A stretch of DNA of 64,000 bases from Sphingopyxis chilensis (GTDB lineage: Bacteria; Pseudomonadota; Alphaproteobacteria; Sphingomonadales; Sphingomonadaceae). The position numbers and the translations under genes were made by a program. The notes beneath the pieces were generated by a model. That model was not told where the DNA came from. It saw only the letters and a program-made list of their open reading frames with translations, and searched no databases. Positions 17,508 to 26,790 of the stretch are shown here, in pieces. Every line of letters starts with the position of its first letter. The first letter of the stretch is position 1. The DNA lies in contig NZ_CP142394.1 of assembly GCF_035930445.1 (NCBI RefSeq), forward strand, positions 1 to 64,000, read 5' to 3'.

Positions 17508-18188
17508 CTAGCTGTTTCGATAGTCCGCCGTAATCACTCCCGCCGCCATCAGCTCCGCCTCGTGGCTTTCCTCGCGCCATTCCTCGATCAGCGCCTGCCG
17601 CTCCCACTCCAGCATCGCCGGATGCGCGAGCATATGGCGGGTCCACGCCTGTCCGGCGCCGACGTCGAGGCCATAAGTGCGAATACGGAACGCGACCGGC
17701 GCGAAGAAGGCGTCGACCGCCGAGAAATCGGCACCCGCCAGCCACGGGCCGCCGAACGTCGCCAGCCCTTCCTCGAACAGCTCGCGGAGGCGCGTCACAT
17801 TGCCCTTTAGCGCATCCGACATCGGCTTCGGCGTTACCCGCACCCCCACATTCATCGTGCAATCGTTGCGAAGCGCCGAAAAGCCGCTGTGCATCTCGGC
17901 GACCGCGCATTGGGCCCAGGCCCGCGCATCGGGCTCTGCCGGCCACACGCTGTCGTGCCGGTCGGCGAGATAGAGCGCGATGCCGAGCGAATCATATATG
18001 GTGCGCCCTTCGTGGACGAGCGCCGGGACCTGGCCGGTCGGCGAAAAGCTGCGGAAAGCGTCATAATTCACCGGCTTGGCAAAGGGCTCGATCCGGTCCT
18101 CGAACGCGATGCCGAGCCCCTGCATCAGCATCCACGGGCGCAGCGACCAGCTCGAATAATTGCGGTTGGCGGTGATCAGCACATACAT
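17508..18188 (-). CDS. Glutathione S-transferase family protein
   Basis: A 226-aa two-domain GST. The thioredoxin-like half has NYSSWSLRPWMLM (candidate catalytic Ser), the cis-Pro GQVPALV and the glutathione-binding YDSLGIALYLADRH block; the all-helical half follows from about 85. Its start overlaps the 3' end of the upstream epimerase gene by 13 bases, so the two are cotranscribed. The electrophile it conjugates, if any, is unknown. Confidence 0.87.
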   Translation of the reverse strand: MYVLITANRNYSSWSLRPWMLMQGLGIAFEDRIEPFAKPVNYDAFRSFSPTGQVPALVHEGRTIYDSLGIALYLADRHDSVWPAEPDARAWAQCAVAEMHSGFSALRNDCTMNVGVRVTPKPMSDALKGNVTRLRELFEEGLATFGGPWLAGADFSAVDAFFAPVAFRIRTYGLDVGAGQAWTRHMLAHPAMLEWERQALIEEWREESHEAELMAAGVITADYRNS

Positions 18189-19153
18189 GCGTCGCGCTCC
18201 TGGGCGATAATGGGGGAGGTGTAGTCGGGATCATGCGCGAAGGGCAGGTCGGTGCCGTCGCGCAATGCCGCGAGCACGCTGCCGAAGTCGCTCTTGGCGC
18301 GCCAGCCGAAGCGCCGCTCGGCGCGCGACGGGTCGTAGACGCGGTCGATGATATCGGGAAGCACCCAGCCTTTCGTGGCGTATAGCGCGGCGGCGTCGGG
18401 GTACTGGCGCGCGATCACTGCGCGCGCGTCGCGGGCAAGCTCTTCGGCGTCTTCGCGTGCAAAGGGCGGCGGCGCGGAGAGAATGAAGGTGTCGCAGCCG
18501 ATCTGCGGCGCCGCCTCAAGCGCGGCGAGATGCGCCCCCGCGGCATCCTCGACCGTCAGGCGGCGGTTCAGCAGCTCGTTGGCCTTGAGATTTTCGCCGC
18601 TCGGGGTCGCGTGGGTGTCGTCATCCTCGGGAAAGAAGCGGCCGGTGCGCAGGATCGCCACGTTGATGCCATGCTCGCGGTGGACCAGCTTGACGGCCTG
18701 TTCGGCGGCGAGCTTGGTGATGCCATAGATGTTGCGCGGTTCGACGGGCGCGAAATCCTCGTCCATCCACCATGCGCCCTTTACGCTTGCGCCCGCGCGA
18801 ACATCGGCGCGTACCATCAGCGAAGTCGTCGAGGTGAAGAGGAAACGATCGTTGCCCGCCGCGACCGCCGCCTCGATCAGGTTCAGCGTGCCCGTCACAT
18901 TGACGTCGACGAAAGCCTGCCGCGGATAGCGCACGATATCGGGCTTGTGCAGCGCGCCGCCATGGATCACCGCCTCGATCCCGTGCTCGCCCATCACGCG
19001 CTCGATCAGCGCGCGGTCGGCGACGGTGCCGATCACATCGGTATGCGCGCCGGGCACGACGTCGAGCCCGGTGATGCGATGGCCATGCTCGACCAGCAAC
19101 GGGGCTAGAGTGCGGCCGAGCCAGCCCGACGACCCGGTCAATAGCACGCGCAT
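18176..19153 (-). CDS. NAD-dependent epimerase/dehydratase family protein
   Basis: Extended short-chain dehydrogenase/reductase, 325 aa. It has the NAD motif GSSGWLG near the N-terminus, the TSTTSL active-site strand and a YGITK catalytic Tyr-x3-Lys. C-terminal substrate-binding residues do not point to a specific sugar. It overlaps the GST gene by 13 bases downstream and lies 70 bases after the serine hydrolase gene on the opposite side of an IR-free gap. Confidence 0.83.
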   Translation of the reverse strand: MRVLLTGSSGWLGRTLAPLLVEHGHRITGLDVVPGAHTDVIGTVADRALIERVMGEHGIEAVIHGGALHKPDIVRYPRQAFVDVNVTGTLNLIEAAVAAGNDRFLFTSTTSLMVRADVRAGASVKGAWWMDEDFAPVEPRNIYGITKLAAEQAVKLVHREHGINVAILRTGRFFPEDDDTHATPSGENLKANELLNRRLTVEDAAGAHLAALEAAPQIGCDTFILSAPPPFAREDAEELARDARAVIARQYPDAAALYATKGWVLPDIIDRVYDPSRAERRFGWRAKSDFGSVLAALRDGTDLPFAHDPDYTSPIIAQERDACMC

Positions 19154-19223
19154 CGATCATTCTCCTCCCGCCTGTGTGGACGCGCGCCTGATACACAGGC
19201 GCCGGGCGCGGGAGCAAGGGGCG

Positions 19224-20504
19224 TTACCCTTTGGGAGCCTCGGCAACCGGCTTGGTCGCGACGGCCGTGCGCTTCGCCGGCGGCAGCTCGCCGAGATCGA
19301 GCCAGCGTGCATCTTCCCGCCGGTGATAGCTGTCGAGCGCCGCGAACGGGATGCGGAAGGGGAATCCCCAATCGCTGTTCCACAGCGCGACAACGCCCGT
19401 CCGCGTCGCGGGTTCGAAAATCATCGTGGCGCGATAGCCCGCGACCGCGCCCGAATGGCCCGCGAGCCGGTAGCCGTCATAAGTGAAGCTCCGCCAGCCG
19501 AGACCATAGCCCGCGTCACCCGTCGCCTGGCGCAGGGCGCCGCCATAGAGACGCGCCGTGCCGACGCGGGGGCGATGGGCCAGTTCCAGCACCGGTGCCG
19601 GCAGCACGTCGGGGCGGCTGCCCATCATCGCCTGCATCCATTTGGCGAAATCGACGATGTCGCTTTCGACCCCGGCGGCGGCGGGAACGCGCCAATAGGC
19701 CTCCTTGACCGGGCGGACCTGCGCGCCGCGATGCGGCTTCGCCCAATCCTTCGCGCCCGTCAGCCGCGCCATCCCGTAACCCGCGCTGACCATGCCGAGC
19801 GGGCGGAAAAACCGGTCCTCGACCGCGTTGGAGAAAGGCTCGTTCGCGGCCCGTCCCAATATCTCGCTCGCGGCATCGAAGGCGATATTCTGATAGGTGT
19901 GGCAGGTGCCAGGTTCGCATTGCAGCGGTGCGAGCGCCAGGCTCGCGCGCAGCAGCTCGGGGCTCTGCCCCTCCTCCAGTTTCTCGTCATAGGCGTTTTT
20001 GGTAAGGCCGGTGCGCTGCGCGAGCAGATCGCCCACCGTGACGCGTTCTTCCGCTCCTCCGGGCAAGCGCAGCGTCGTGCGCCAGCGCGAAATCGGACGA
20101 TTGAGGTCGACGGCGCCGTCCTTCGCCAGCGCGGCCGCGAGCGCGCCCGTGGCGGTCTTGGAGACCGAGGCCCAGCGAAACAGCGTCTGCGGCGTTACCG
20201 GCGCGCCGGTCGCGGCATCGGCGAAGCCATAGGTGCGCAGGAAACGCAATTCGCCGTCTTCGACGACCGCCACGGCCAGCCCGGCCATTTCGGGTCGCTG
20301 CGACAGGTCGGCGAGTTGCCGGTCGAACGCGCGATAGTCGATCCGGCCGCGCCATTCGGCGGGCGTGTCGGGCAGGTTTTCAGCGGCCTGGATCGGGATC
20401 GGGACGCTGGCAAGGGGCTGGCTGTCGCCAAAGGCGTGAATGCCGAACCAGCCGGCCGATCCCAGTGCGGCGATGGCGACGAGGCAGGCAAGGACCCGCT
20501 TCAT
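19224..20504 (-). CDS. Serine hydrolase, beta-lactamase/penicillin-binding fold
   Basis: A 426-aa exported or membrane-anchored protein with an N-terminal signal/anchor (about 3-25). Class C beta-lactamase-type motifs are all present: SVSK (113-116), YQN (204-206) and a late HSG triad (in LAGHSGAVAG). The family includes esterases, D-aminopeptidases and carboxypeptidases, so resistance cannot be assumed. It begins 10 bases after the scoB stop and is likely the last gene of that operon. Confidence 0.87.
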   Translation of the reverse strand: MKRVLACLVAIAALGSAGWFGIHAFGDSQPLASVPIPIQAAENLPDTPAEWRGRIDYRAFDRQLADLSQRPEMAGLAVAVVEDGELRFLRTYGFADAATGAPVTPQTLFRWASVSKTATGALAAALAKDGAVDLNRPISRWRTTLRLPGGAEERVTVGDLLAQRTGLTKNAYDEKLEEGQSPELLRASLALAPLQCEPGTCHTYQNIAFDAASEILGRAANEPFSNAVEDRFFRPLGMVSAGYGMARLTGAKDWAKPHRGAQVRPVKEAYWRVPAAAGVESDIVDFAKWMQAMMGSRPDVLPAPVLELAHRPRVGTARLYGGALRQATGDAGYGLGWRSFTYDGYRLAGHSGAVAGYRATMIFEPATRTGVVALWNSDWGFPFRIPFAALDSYHRREDARWLDLGELPPAKRTAVATKPVAEAPKG

Positions 20505-20514
20505 TGACCCGTGT

Positions 20515-21156
20515 TTAGATGGCGACCTCATAATTGGCCGTTGTCTTAGCCGCGACTTCGTCCGCCGTCACCCCCGGTGCGAGCTCGATCAGCTTGAACG
20601 GGCTGTCGTGATCCTCGCGCTTGAACACCGCGAGGTCGGTGATGATCATATCGACGACATTCTTGCCGGTCAGCGGCAGCGTGCATTCGGGAATGAATTT
20701 GGGGCTGCCGTCCTTGGCATTATGCTCCATCACGACGATGATCTTCTTGACCCCGGCGACGAGGTCCATCGCGCCGCCCATGCCCTTGATCATCTTGCCC
20801 GGGATCATCCAGTTGGCGATGTCGCCATTTTCGGCGATCTCCATCGCGCCCAATACGGTGAGGTCGATATGCCCGCCGCGAATCATCGCGAAACTGTCGG
20901 CAGAAGAGAAATAGGCCGACTGTGGCAATTCGCTGATCGTCTGCTTGCCGGCGTTGATCAGGTCGGCGTCCTCGTCGCCCTCGAGCGGGAAGGGACCGAT
21001 GCCGAGCATGCCGTTTTCGGACTGAAGCGTCACCGTCATCCCCGCCGGGATATGGTTCGCGACCAAAGTCGGGATGCCGATACCAAGGTTGACGTAATAG
21101 CCGTCCTGCAGTTCCTTCGCGGCGCGCGCCGCCATGTCATCACGCGTCCAGCTCAT
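20515..21156 (-). CDS. scoB: 3-oxoacid CoA-transferase subunit B
   Basis: Beta subunit of succinyl-CoA:3-ketoacid CoA-transferase, which activates acetoacetate with CoA from succinyl-CoA. The 213-aa protein starts [17 protein letters not shown], has [12 protein letters not shown] and the catalytic-glutamate motif [11 protein letters not shown], the Glu forming the CoA thioester. Its ATG overlaps the stop of the phosphatase gene as ATGA. Unusually, the alpha-subunit gene is not directly adjacent. Confidence 0.95.
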   Translation of the reverse strand: MSWTRDDMAARAAKELQDGYYVNLGIGIPTLVANHIPAGMTVTLQSENGMLGIGPFPLEGDEDADLINAGKQTISELPQSAYFSSADSFAMIRGGHIDLTVLGAMEIAENGDIANWMIPGKMIKGMGGAMDLVAGVKKIIVVMEHNAKDGSPKFIPECTLPLTGKNVVDMIITDLAVFKREDHDSPFKLIELAPGVTADEVAAKTTANYEVAI

Positions 21157-22034
21157 TGGCTTGGCTCCCATTGCTTGTCGGAGGGGAAGGCGTCGCCCCA
21201 GCCCAGTTTTTCCCACGGGCCGTAGACGGGGTTGGGGAAAAGGAACCAGCCCTTGTCCCAGAGTGCGGTGGCACCCGCGCTGGTCGCGAGCGCCATGCGC
21301 TGCGCGGCGGGCAGGTCCCGGGCGTTGAACTGCTGGCTGAAATCGCCGAGCTGGTCGCCGGCAAGGATGATCACGCAGTAACGCGATGCGATCGTCGCGC
21401 GGCGTCCATCCTTGCTCGACCCGCCGGCATCGTCGCCCATCAGGAACAGGGTCTCGCCATGCTTGAACTCGCCAAGCCCGGCGGCGCGGAGCGTATCTTC
21501 GCTGCCCTTGGCATTGGCGGCGCTGCGATTGGTGTTGGCGATGACGGTGATTCCCGCGGCGCGCAGCTTGCTCACCATCTCGACCGTGCCGGGCATCGCG
21601 ACCGCCTTGCCCGCGCCCGTTTTTTCCCACTGGTCCCATACCTTGAGATCGAAGCCGGTGCGCTTCTCGGCGAAATAGCGCATGGGGCCGAGGTTCCAGA
21701 TCAACGTCTCGTCGGCGTCGAACACCGCGGCGAAGGGCTTGTTGCCGCACGGCTCGAACGTCGGGGCGTCCATCGTCGCTCCCGCCGCCAGCACGACGCT
21801 GTCCTTCGGGCGCGCCTTGATCCGCCACGCGCCATAGTCCGCGATGCGCGCATTGGTGGCGCCCACAGCAACGGCGGCTTCGGGCGAGCCATAGAGATAT
21901 TGCAGCGGGGCCGGCGGTTTGGCGGTTTCGACCGGCGCAGCGGCTGGCGGCGGAGCGGGCGCCGTGGTCACTTCTGCCGGCGCGCTCGCGCAGCCGCCGA
22001 GCAGTAGCGCCGCAGCAAGCGGGAGCGCGCGCAT
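21153..22034 (-). CDS. HAD-family acid phosphatase lipoprotein, e(P4)-like
   Basis: A 293-aa lipoprotein (lipobox LLLGGC, Cys15; then an Ala/Pro linker) with a HAD phosphatase domain of the class B/e(P4) type. The nucleophile motif is [11 protein letters not shown], motif II is IANTNRS, and late DD residues lie in MGDDAGG. Relatives dephosphorylate nucleotides in the periplasm. Its ATG shares one base with the scoA stop and its stop overlaps the scoB start, so it is locked between the two CoA-transferase subunit genes. Confidence 0.88.
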   Translation of the reverse strand: MRALPLAAALLLGGCASAPAEVTTAPAPPPAAAPVETAKPPAPLQYLYGSPEAAVAVGATNARIADYGAWRIKARPKDSVVLAAGATMDAPTFEPCGNKPFAAVFDADETLIWNLGPMRYFAEKRTGFDLKVWDQWEKTGAGKAVAMPGTVEMVSKLRAAGITVIANTNRSAANAKGSEDTLRAAGLGEFKHGETLFLMGDDAGGSSKDGRRATIASRYCVIILAGDQLGDFSQQFNARDLPAAQRMALATSAGATALWDKGWFLFPNPVYGPWEKLGWGDAFPSDKQWEPSQ

Positions 22035-22744
22035 CACGCCGCCTCGCGCGGGCGCGTGGTGCGGAATTCGATCTTCTTGTCGTACGGCGCGCCGAGGACG
22101 AGGCGCTTCACATAGATGCCGGGCAGGTGGATGCAGTCGGGGTCGAGGCTGCCGGTGGGCACGATTTCCTCGACCTCGGCGACGCAGATTTTCGCCGCGG
22201 TCGCCATCGGCTGGTTGAAGTTGCGCGCGGTCTTGCGGAAGATCAAATTGCCGCTCTCGTCGGCCTTCCACCCCTTGATGATCGCGAGGTCGGCAAAGAT
22301 GCCGCGTTCGAGGATATAATCCTGCCCGTCGAAGCTTTTCACCTCCTTGCCCTCGGCAACGAGGGTGCCGACGCCGGTCTTGGTGTAGAAGCCGGGAATG
22401 CCCGCTCCGCCCGCGCGGCAGCGCTCGGCGAGCGTGCCCTGCGGGCAGAATTCGACCTCGAGCTCGCCCGCCAGATACTGCCGCTCGAACTCCTTGTTTT
22501 CGCCGACATAGCTGCTGATCATCTTCTTGACCTGCCTGGTGCGAAGCAGCTTGCCGAGCCCTTCGCCATCGATCCCGGCGTTGTTGCTCGCGATCGTCAG
22601 ATCCTTGGTGCCCGCGTCGCGGATCGCGTCGATCAGCCGTTCGGGGATGCCGCACAGGCCGAAACCGCCGGCGCAAATCTGCATGCCGTCAAAGAGCAGG
22701 CCTTCGAGGGCGGCGGCGGCGTCGGGATATTGCTTCTTCCCCAT
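22034..22744 (-). CDS. scoA: 3-oxoacid CoA-transferase subunit A
   Basis: Alpha subunit of 3-ketoacid CoA-transferase, 236 aa from ATG 22744, which follows GGAGAG; the longer frame upstream lacks family similarity. Recognisable blocks are [36 protein letters not shown], and the [29 protein letters not shown] segment. It is the first gene of the scoA-phosphatase-scoB-serine hydrolase operon and diverges from a LysR regulator. Confidence 0.95.
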   Translation of the reverse strand: MGKKQYPDAAAALEGLLFDGMQICAGGFGLCGIPERLIDAIRDAGTKDLTIASNNAGIDGEGLGKLLRTRQVKKMISSYVGENKEFERQYLAGELEVEFCPQGTLAERCRAGGAGIPGFYTKTGVGTLVAEGKEVKSFDGQDYILERGIFADLAIIKGWKADESGNLIFRKTARNFNQPMATAAKICVAEVEEIVPTGSLDPDCIHLPGIYVKRLVLGAPYDKKIEFRTTRPREAA

Positions 22745-22795
22745 GGGACGGCTCTCCTGAATGTTTCGTGCGCGACCTTGGCGCATTTGATCCAT

Positions 22796-22807
22796 CAATT
22801 CTAATTG
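22796..22807. promoter_or_regulatory. Short perfect dyad between scoA and lysR
   Basis: CAATT-CT-AATTG, in an AT-rich pocket 52 bases upstream of scoA and 27 bases upstream of the lysR gene. A LysR regulator commonly binds such a site in the shared promoter. The match to the general T-N11-A pattern is not decisive. Confidence 0.35.
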
Positions 22808-22833
22808 TTCGATTTTTGGATTATACATACACG

Positions 22834-23727
22834 ATGTCTATCAATCGCGTCTCGCTCTATCATCTCGAAACCTTGCTGTGGATCGACCGGCTCGGCACCT
22901 TTTCGGCCGCGGCCGAGCGGCTGAACACCACCCAGCCGACGGTATCGGCGCGGATGCGCGAACTCGAACAGCGTCTCGGCACGGCGCTGTTCCGCCGCGA
23001 AGGGCGCGCAATGTCGCTCACCGCGGCGGGGCGCAAGCTGGTGCGCGATTGCGATCCCTTGCTACGCGACATGCAGGTCGCGCTGCTCGGCAGCGGCGGC
23101 TATGGCGAGGCGAGCGGGGTGGTGCGGATCGGCGCGGGGGAGATCGCCGCGGCGAGCTGCCTTCCCGCCTTCGTCGCGGGATTGAAGGCCGATATGCCCG
23201 GCGTCGGTCTCGAAATCGAAATCGACCTCACCGCGAACCTGATCCAGCAACTGCTCACCGGGCGCACCGACATCGCTTTCGCGGCGGGGCCGATCGCGCA
23301 TCCGGCGCTGAAAACGAGCCCGATCGGCGCGGTCGAACTGGTGTGGCTTGCCAGCCCCGCGGTCGCCTCGGCTTTTGCCGGCGGAGAAGCGACGCTTCCG
23401 GTCTGGTCGCTCGCCAGCCATTCGCCGATCCACGGCCGGATGCGCGACGCGATCGCGGCGTCGCGAATCGCGCAAAAATCGCTCAACCTCTGCAACAACG
23501 CGCGCACGATGATCGACATCGCGAAGGCGGGCGGCGGGATCGGCATCTTTCCGCGGCCGATGGTGCGCAGCGAAGTCGCGAGCGGCGCGCTGGCGCTGAT
23601 CGACGCCATGCCCGCGCTCGCGCCGGTCGAATTCCACGTCGCGATGCGCGTAGCCGACACCGAGCCGGTGCTCACACAGATTTTCGAGCGCGCGGCAAAG
23701 CTGAACCTCGCCAAGGCACTCAACTGA
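22834..23727 (+). CDS. LysR-type transcriptional regulator
   Basis: A 297-aa regulator with an N-terminal winged helix-turn-helix (about 8-66: [35 protein letters not shown] in short form) and a C-terminal effector domain. ATG 22834 is preferred to upstream frame. It diverges from scoA, 89 bases away, and is the likely activator of the CoA-transferase operon and of its own expression. The inducer, perhaps a ketoacid or its CoA ester, is inferred only. Confidence 0.9.
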   Translation: MSINRVSLYHLETLLWIDRLGTFSAAAERLNTTQPTVSARMRELEQRLGTALFRREGRAMSLTAAGRKLVRDCDPLLRDMQVALLGSGGYGEASGVVRIGAGEIAAASCLPAFVAGLKADMPGVGLEIEIDLTANLIQQLLTGRTDIAFAAGPIAHPALKTSPIGAVELVWLASPAVASAFAGGEATLPVWSLASHSPIHGRMRDAIAASRIAQKSLNLCNNARTMIDIAKAGGGIGIFPRPMVRSEVASGALALIDAMPALAPVEFHVAMRVADTEPVLTQIFERAAKLNLAKALN

Positions 23728-23783
23728 ACCGGGCGGGGTTCCCGGCCAACGGCTCGCGTCGCACCCCTAAGCCGGTGCTCCCG

Positions 23784-24440
23784 TCACGCCGCCTTCTTCG
23801 TCTTGGGGGCCGGCGTCTTGGGCTTGTAGCGGCAAAGGTCATCGACCGGACAGCGCCAGCATTCGGGGGTGCGCGCCTTGCAGGTGTAGCGGCCGTGGAG
23901 GATCAGCCAGTGGTGCGCGCCGACGCGGAAGGGCGCCGGGGTTTCCTTCTCCAGCTTCTTTTCGACCGCGAGCACCGTCTTGCCGGGGGCGAGCCCGGTG
24001 CGGTTGCCGACGCGGAAAATATGCGTGTCGACCGCAAAGGTTTCCGCCCCGAAGGCGCAGTTCATCACCACATTGGCGGTCTTGCGCCCGACGCCGGGCA
24101 GCTCGACGAGCGTGTCGCGGTCGGCGGGCACCTCGCCGCCATGGTCGCGGACGAGGATTTCGCTGAGGGCGATGACATTCTTCGCCTTGGCGTTGAACAG
24201 CCCGATCGTCTTGATGTGCTGCTTGAGGCCGTCTTCGCCGAGCTCCATCATCGCCTGCGGGGTCTTCACCTCCTGAAACAGCCGACGCGTCGCCTTGTTC
24301 ACCCCGACGTCGGTCGCCTGCGCCGAAAGCACGACCGCGACGAGCAGCTGATAGGTGTTGCCGAACTCCAGCTCGGTCTCGGGACTGGGGTTCAGCTCGG
24401 CGAGACGGCGATAGAATTCGAAAATGTCGGACTTCTTCAT
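23784..24440 (-). CDS. nth: Endonuclease III
   Basis: Bifunctional DNA glycosylase/AP lyase for oxidised pyrimidines. The 218-aa protein has the helix-hairpin-helix LPGVGRKTANV with catalytic Lys120, Asp138 in VDTHIFRV, and cluster cysteines at 187, 194, 197 and 203 (C-x6-C-x2-C-x5-C). These numbers are the same as in the E. coli enzyme. It lies 5 bases after dapB on the same strand. Confidence 0.97.
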   Translation of the reverse strand: MKKSDIFEFYRRLAELNPSPETELEFGNTYQLLVAVVLSAQATDVGVNKATRRLFQEVKTPQAMMELGEDGLKQHIKTIGLFNAKAKNVIALSEILVRDHGGEVPADRDTLVELPGVGRKTANVVMNCAFGAETFAVDTHIFRVGNRTGLAPGKTVLAVEKKLEKETPAPFRVGAHHWLILHGRYTCKARTPECWRCPVDDLCRYKPKTPAPKTKKAA

Positions 24441-24445
24441 CGCGC

Positions 24446-25174
24446 TTACGAAAGCCCCAGCACCTGCGGCATCCTGTAACGTTCGGGCTTCTGGTTAATC
24501 AGCCACAGCGCCGCGCGCACCGCGCCGCGCGCGAAGATCATGCGGTTTTCGGCGCGATGCGACAGGGTGATCATCTCCTCGGGGCCCGCGAAGATCACGT
24601 CATGGTCGCCGGCGACGGTGCCACCGCGCAGGCTCGCGAAGCCGATCCTGCCGTGGACGCGTGCGCCGGTGAGGCCGTCGCGGCCGCGTTCGGAGCAGGT
24701 TGCGAGGGTGATCCCGCGCCCCTCGGCCGCCGCCTCTCCGAGCAGCAGCGCGGTGCCGCTCGGCGCATCGACTTTGTTCCGGTGGTGCATTTCGAGGATT
24801 TCGATATCATATTCGGGGTCGAGCCGCGCCGCCGCCTCGCGCACCAGATGCGCGAGCAGCGTGACGCCCAGCGAGGTGTTGCCGGTCTGGAGCACCGCAA
24901 TATCCCGGGCGGCATCGTCGATCAGATAATGATGGCGCTCCTCGAGCCCCGTCGTGCCGATGACGATCGGCTTGCGCGCCGCGACGCAGGCGTCGAGCGT
25001 CGCCTCGAGCGCGGCGGGCGACGAGAAATCGACGAGAATGTCGGTCTCCGCCGCGAGCTTCGCGACATTGCCGCCCTTGTCGATGCCGCAACTGCGCTGT
25101 CCTGCCTCCGATATGGCGGCGGCGAGCGCGAGGCCCATCCGGCCCTCGCTGCCGATAATGCCGATGCTGGTCAT
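24446..25174 (-). CDS. dapB: 4-hydroxy-tetrahydrodipicolinate reductase
   Basis: NAD(P)H-dependent step of lysine/DAP synthesis. The 242-aa protein has a Rossmann start (GIIGSEGRMG), the GTTG loop and the active-site motif EMHHRNKVDAPSGTA with its His-His and Lys. It is slightly shorter than the roughly 270-aa E. coli enzyme, as in other alphaproteobacteria. It leads a dapB-nth pair. Confidence 0.95.
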   Translation of the reverse strand: MTSIGIIGSEGRMGLALAAAISEAGQRSCGIDKGGNVAKLAAETDILVDFSSPAALEATLDACVAARKPIVIGTTGLEERHHYLIDDAARDIAVLQTGNTSLGVTLLAHLVREAAARLDPEYDIEILEMHHRNKVDAPSGTALLLGEAAAEGRGITLATCSERGRDGLTGARVHGRIGFASLRGGTVAGDHDVIFAGPEEMITLSHRAENRMIFARGAVRAALWLINQKPERYRMPQVLGLS

Positions 25175-25258
25175 GGCTTGCCTTTCGTGCCCCCGTCATG
25201 CTGAACGATGTCGCCCGCCTAGCGGTTGTCGCCTTCGAATCAAGAAGAACAGGATAGC

Positions 25259-25963
25259 ATGTCTCCAATCCAGAATATCGTGATCCTGACCGGCGCCGGG
25301 GTTTCGGCCGAAAGCGGCATCGACACCTTTCGCGACGCCGGCGGCCTGTGGGAACAGCATCGCGTCGAGGATGTGGCGACGCCCGAGGCCTTTGCCCGCG
25401 ACCCTGACCTGGTGCTGCGCTTCTACGACATGCGGCGCGAGGCGATCCGGACCAAGACGCCCAACGCGGCGCACCGCGCGCTCGCGCGGCTCGACGCCGA
25501 ATGGCCGGGCGAGCTGTTGATCGTCACGCAAAATGTCGATGATTTGCATGAGCGCGCGGGGGCGAAGCGGCTGATCCACATGCACGGCGAGCATCTGAAT
25601 GCCTGGTGCACCGCATGCGACAATCGCGTGCCGTGGACCGGCCCGCTGCTGGGTCGTCCCGCGTGCAGCGCGTGCGGTGTGACGGGGCACCTCCGTCCCG
25701 ACATCGTCTGGTTCGGCGAAATGCCTTACCGGATGGAGGAAATTTACCAGGCTCTGAACCGCACCGACCTGTTCGTGTCGATCGGCACCTCGGGCGCGGT
25801 CTATCCCGCCGCGGGTTTCGTGCGCGAGGCGCGCGCCGCGGGAGCGATGACGCTCGAGCTCAATATGGAACCGAGCCAGGGCAGCCATTGGTTCGACGAG
25901 GCGCGCCACGGCCCGGCGACGCAGCTGGTGCCGCAGTGGGTCGAGGCGATGCTGGGCGGGTGA
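25259..25963 (+). CDS. cobB: NAD-dependent protein deacylase (sirtuin, class III)
   Basis: Sirtuin removing acyl groups from lysines at the cost of NAD. The 234-aa protein has GAGVSAESGIDTFR, TQNVDDLHERAG, catalytic His109 in HMHG and zinc cysteines 117/120 and 136/139. Tyr56 and Arg59 (FYDMRR) form the Y-x-x-R pair that marks class III (SIRT5-type) enzymes favouring succinyl and malonyl groups. ATG 25259 follows AGGA. It diverges from dapB. Confidence 0.92.
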   Translation: MSPIQNIVILTGAGVSAESGIDTFRDAGGLWEQHRVEDVATPEAFARDPDLVLRFYDMRREAIRTKTPNAAHRALARLDAEWPGELLIVTQNVDDLHERAGAKRLIHMHGEHLNAWCTACDNRVPWTGPLLGRPACSACGVTGHLRPDIVWFGEMPYRMEEIYQALNRTDLFVSIGTSGAVYPAAGFVREARAAGAMTLELNMEPSQGSHWFDEARHGPATQLVPQWVEAMLGG

Positions 25964-26016
25964 GGCTGGCTCCTGCGATGCCGCCGCTTTCGGCCGGACG
26001 CGGCCGATAGAGACGT

Positions 26017-26042
26017 GTGCTCCGGCTTTCGCCGGGGTGCAC
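26017..26042. repeat. Palindrome with CCGGC-TTTC-GCCGG core
   Basis: TCCGGC and GCCGGG pair around TTTC, flanked by GTGC/GCAC with a 2-base bulge. It lies between the convergent sirtuin and HAD genes, a typical place for sphingomonad intergenic palindromes. Confidence 0.6.
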
Positions 26043-26095
26043 GACCGGCCACTCCCCCAAAGCCGCCTTTCAACGCGCGATCAAAAGGCTGATTG

Positions 26096-26746
26096 TCAGG
26101 GGAGTTCCATCCCCAGCGCGGCCGAGAGGTCGGCGAGCGCCTGCTCGCCGCTCGTTACCTTGATCGCGTGCATGCCGAGCTGGCTCGCCGGCTTGCAGTT
26201 GATGCCGAGGTCGTCGAGATAGATGCAGTTTGCGGGCTCGGCGCCGAGCGCCTCGCACATCATTTCATAAATCCGCGGGTCAGGCTTGCGGACGCCGACC
26301 TTGCTCGATTCGATGACATGGTCGAAGCGCGCCATGATCGCCGCGACCTCGGCGGCGAGTTTCTCGCTTCGCGCCATCCCGGCACCTTTGCCCGACGGAA
26401 CATTGTTGGTGATGCACGCAATGCCAAAGTTGCTCGCCTTCAGCGTATCGAGCGCAGCGACCATCGCCGGACGCACCGCTCCGGCCAGTACCGCCAGCAC
26501 CGCTTCGCCTTCCAGTATGTGACCCATCGCTTTCGCCTCGGCCGCGAACAGCGTGTCGAACGCCGCCGCATCGATCTCGGCGCGTTCGAATCGTGCCCAT
26601 GCGTTGCCGTCGGGGTCGGCGGCGTTGACGCGGCGCACGAAGTCGCGCGGCAGGCCGCGCTCTTCCTCGAGCCGGTTGAAGGCTTCGAAGGGCGAGGCGG
26701 TGATGACGCCGCCGAAATCGAAGATGACATGCGTGTATCGGGACAT
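26096..26746 (-). CDS. HAD-superfamily hydrolase (subfamily IA)
   Basis: A 216-aa hydrolase resembling the N-terminal phosphatase domain of epoxide hydrolases. It has FDFGGV (nucleophile Asp, with Gly at the usual second-Asp position), a helical cap (about 20-90), TNNVPSG (motif II), Lys in VGVRKPDPRIYE (motif III) and LDDLGIN (motif IV). The substrate is unknown. A perfect 16-bp palindrome lies 19 bases upstream of its ATG, so it may be controlled apart from the upstream DUF2855 gene. Confidence 0.85.
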   Translation of the reverse strand: MSRYTHVIFDFGGVITASPFEAFNRLEEERGLPRDFVRRVNAADPDGNAWARFERAEIDAAAFDTLFAAEAKAMGHILEGEAVLAVLAGAVRPAMVAALDTLKASNFGIACITNNVPSGKGAGMARSEKLAAEVAAIMARFDHVIESSKVGVRKPDPRIYEMMCEALGAEPANCIYLDDLGINCKPASQLGMHAIKVTSGEQALADLSAALGMELP

Positions 26747-26765
26747 GGCGTGGCTAGAGCGTAGA

Positions 26766-26781
26766 TTGACGTTAACGTCAA
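26766..26781. promoter_or_regulatory. Perfect 16-bp palindrome, candidate operator
   Basis: TTGACGTTAACGTCAA is fully self-complementary and lies 20 bases upstream of the HAD gene start on the minus strand. It resembles operators of MerR-family LiuR-type regulators of branched-chain and fatty-acid catabolism. A 13-of-16 relative lies upstream of phaB (59418-59433). Regulator identity is inferred. Confidence 0.6.
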
Positions 26782-26790
26782 CTATGACGG

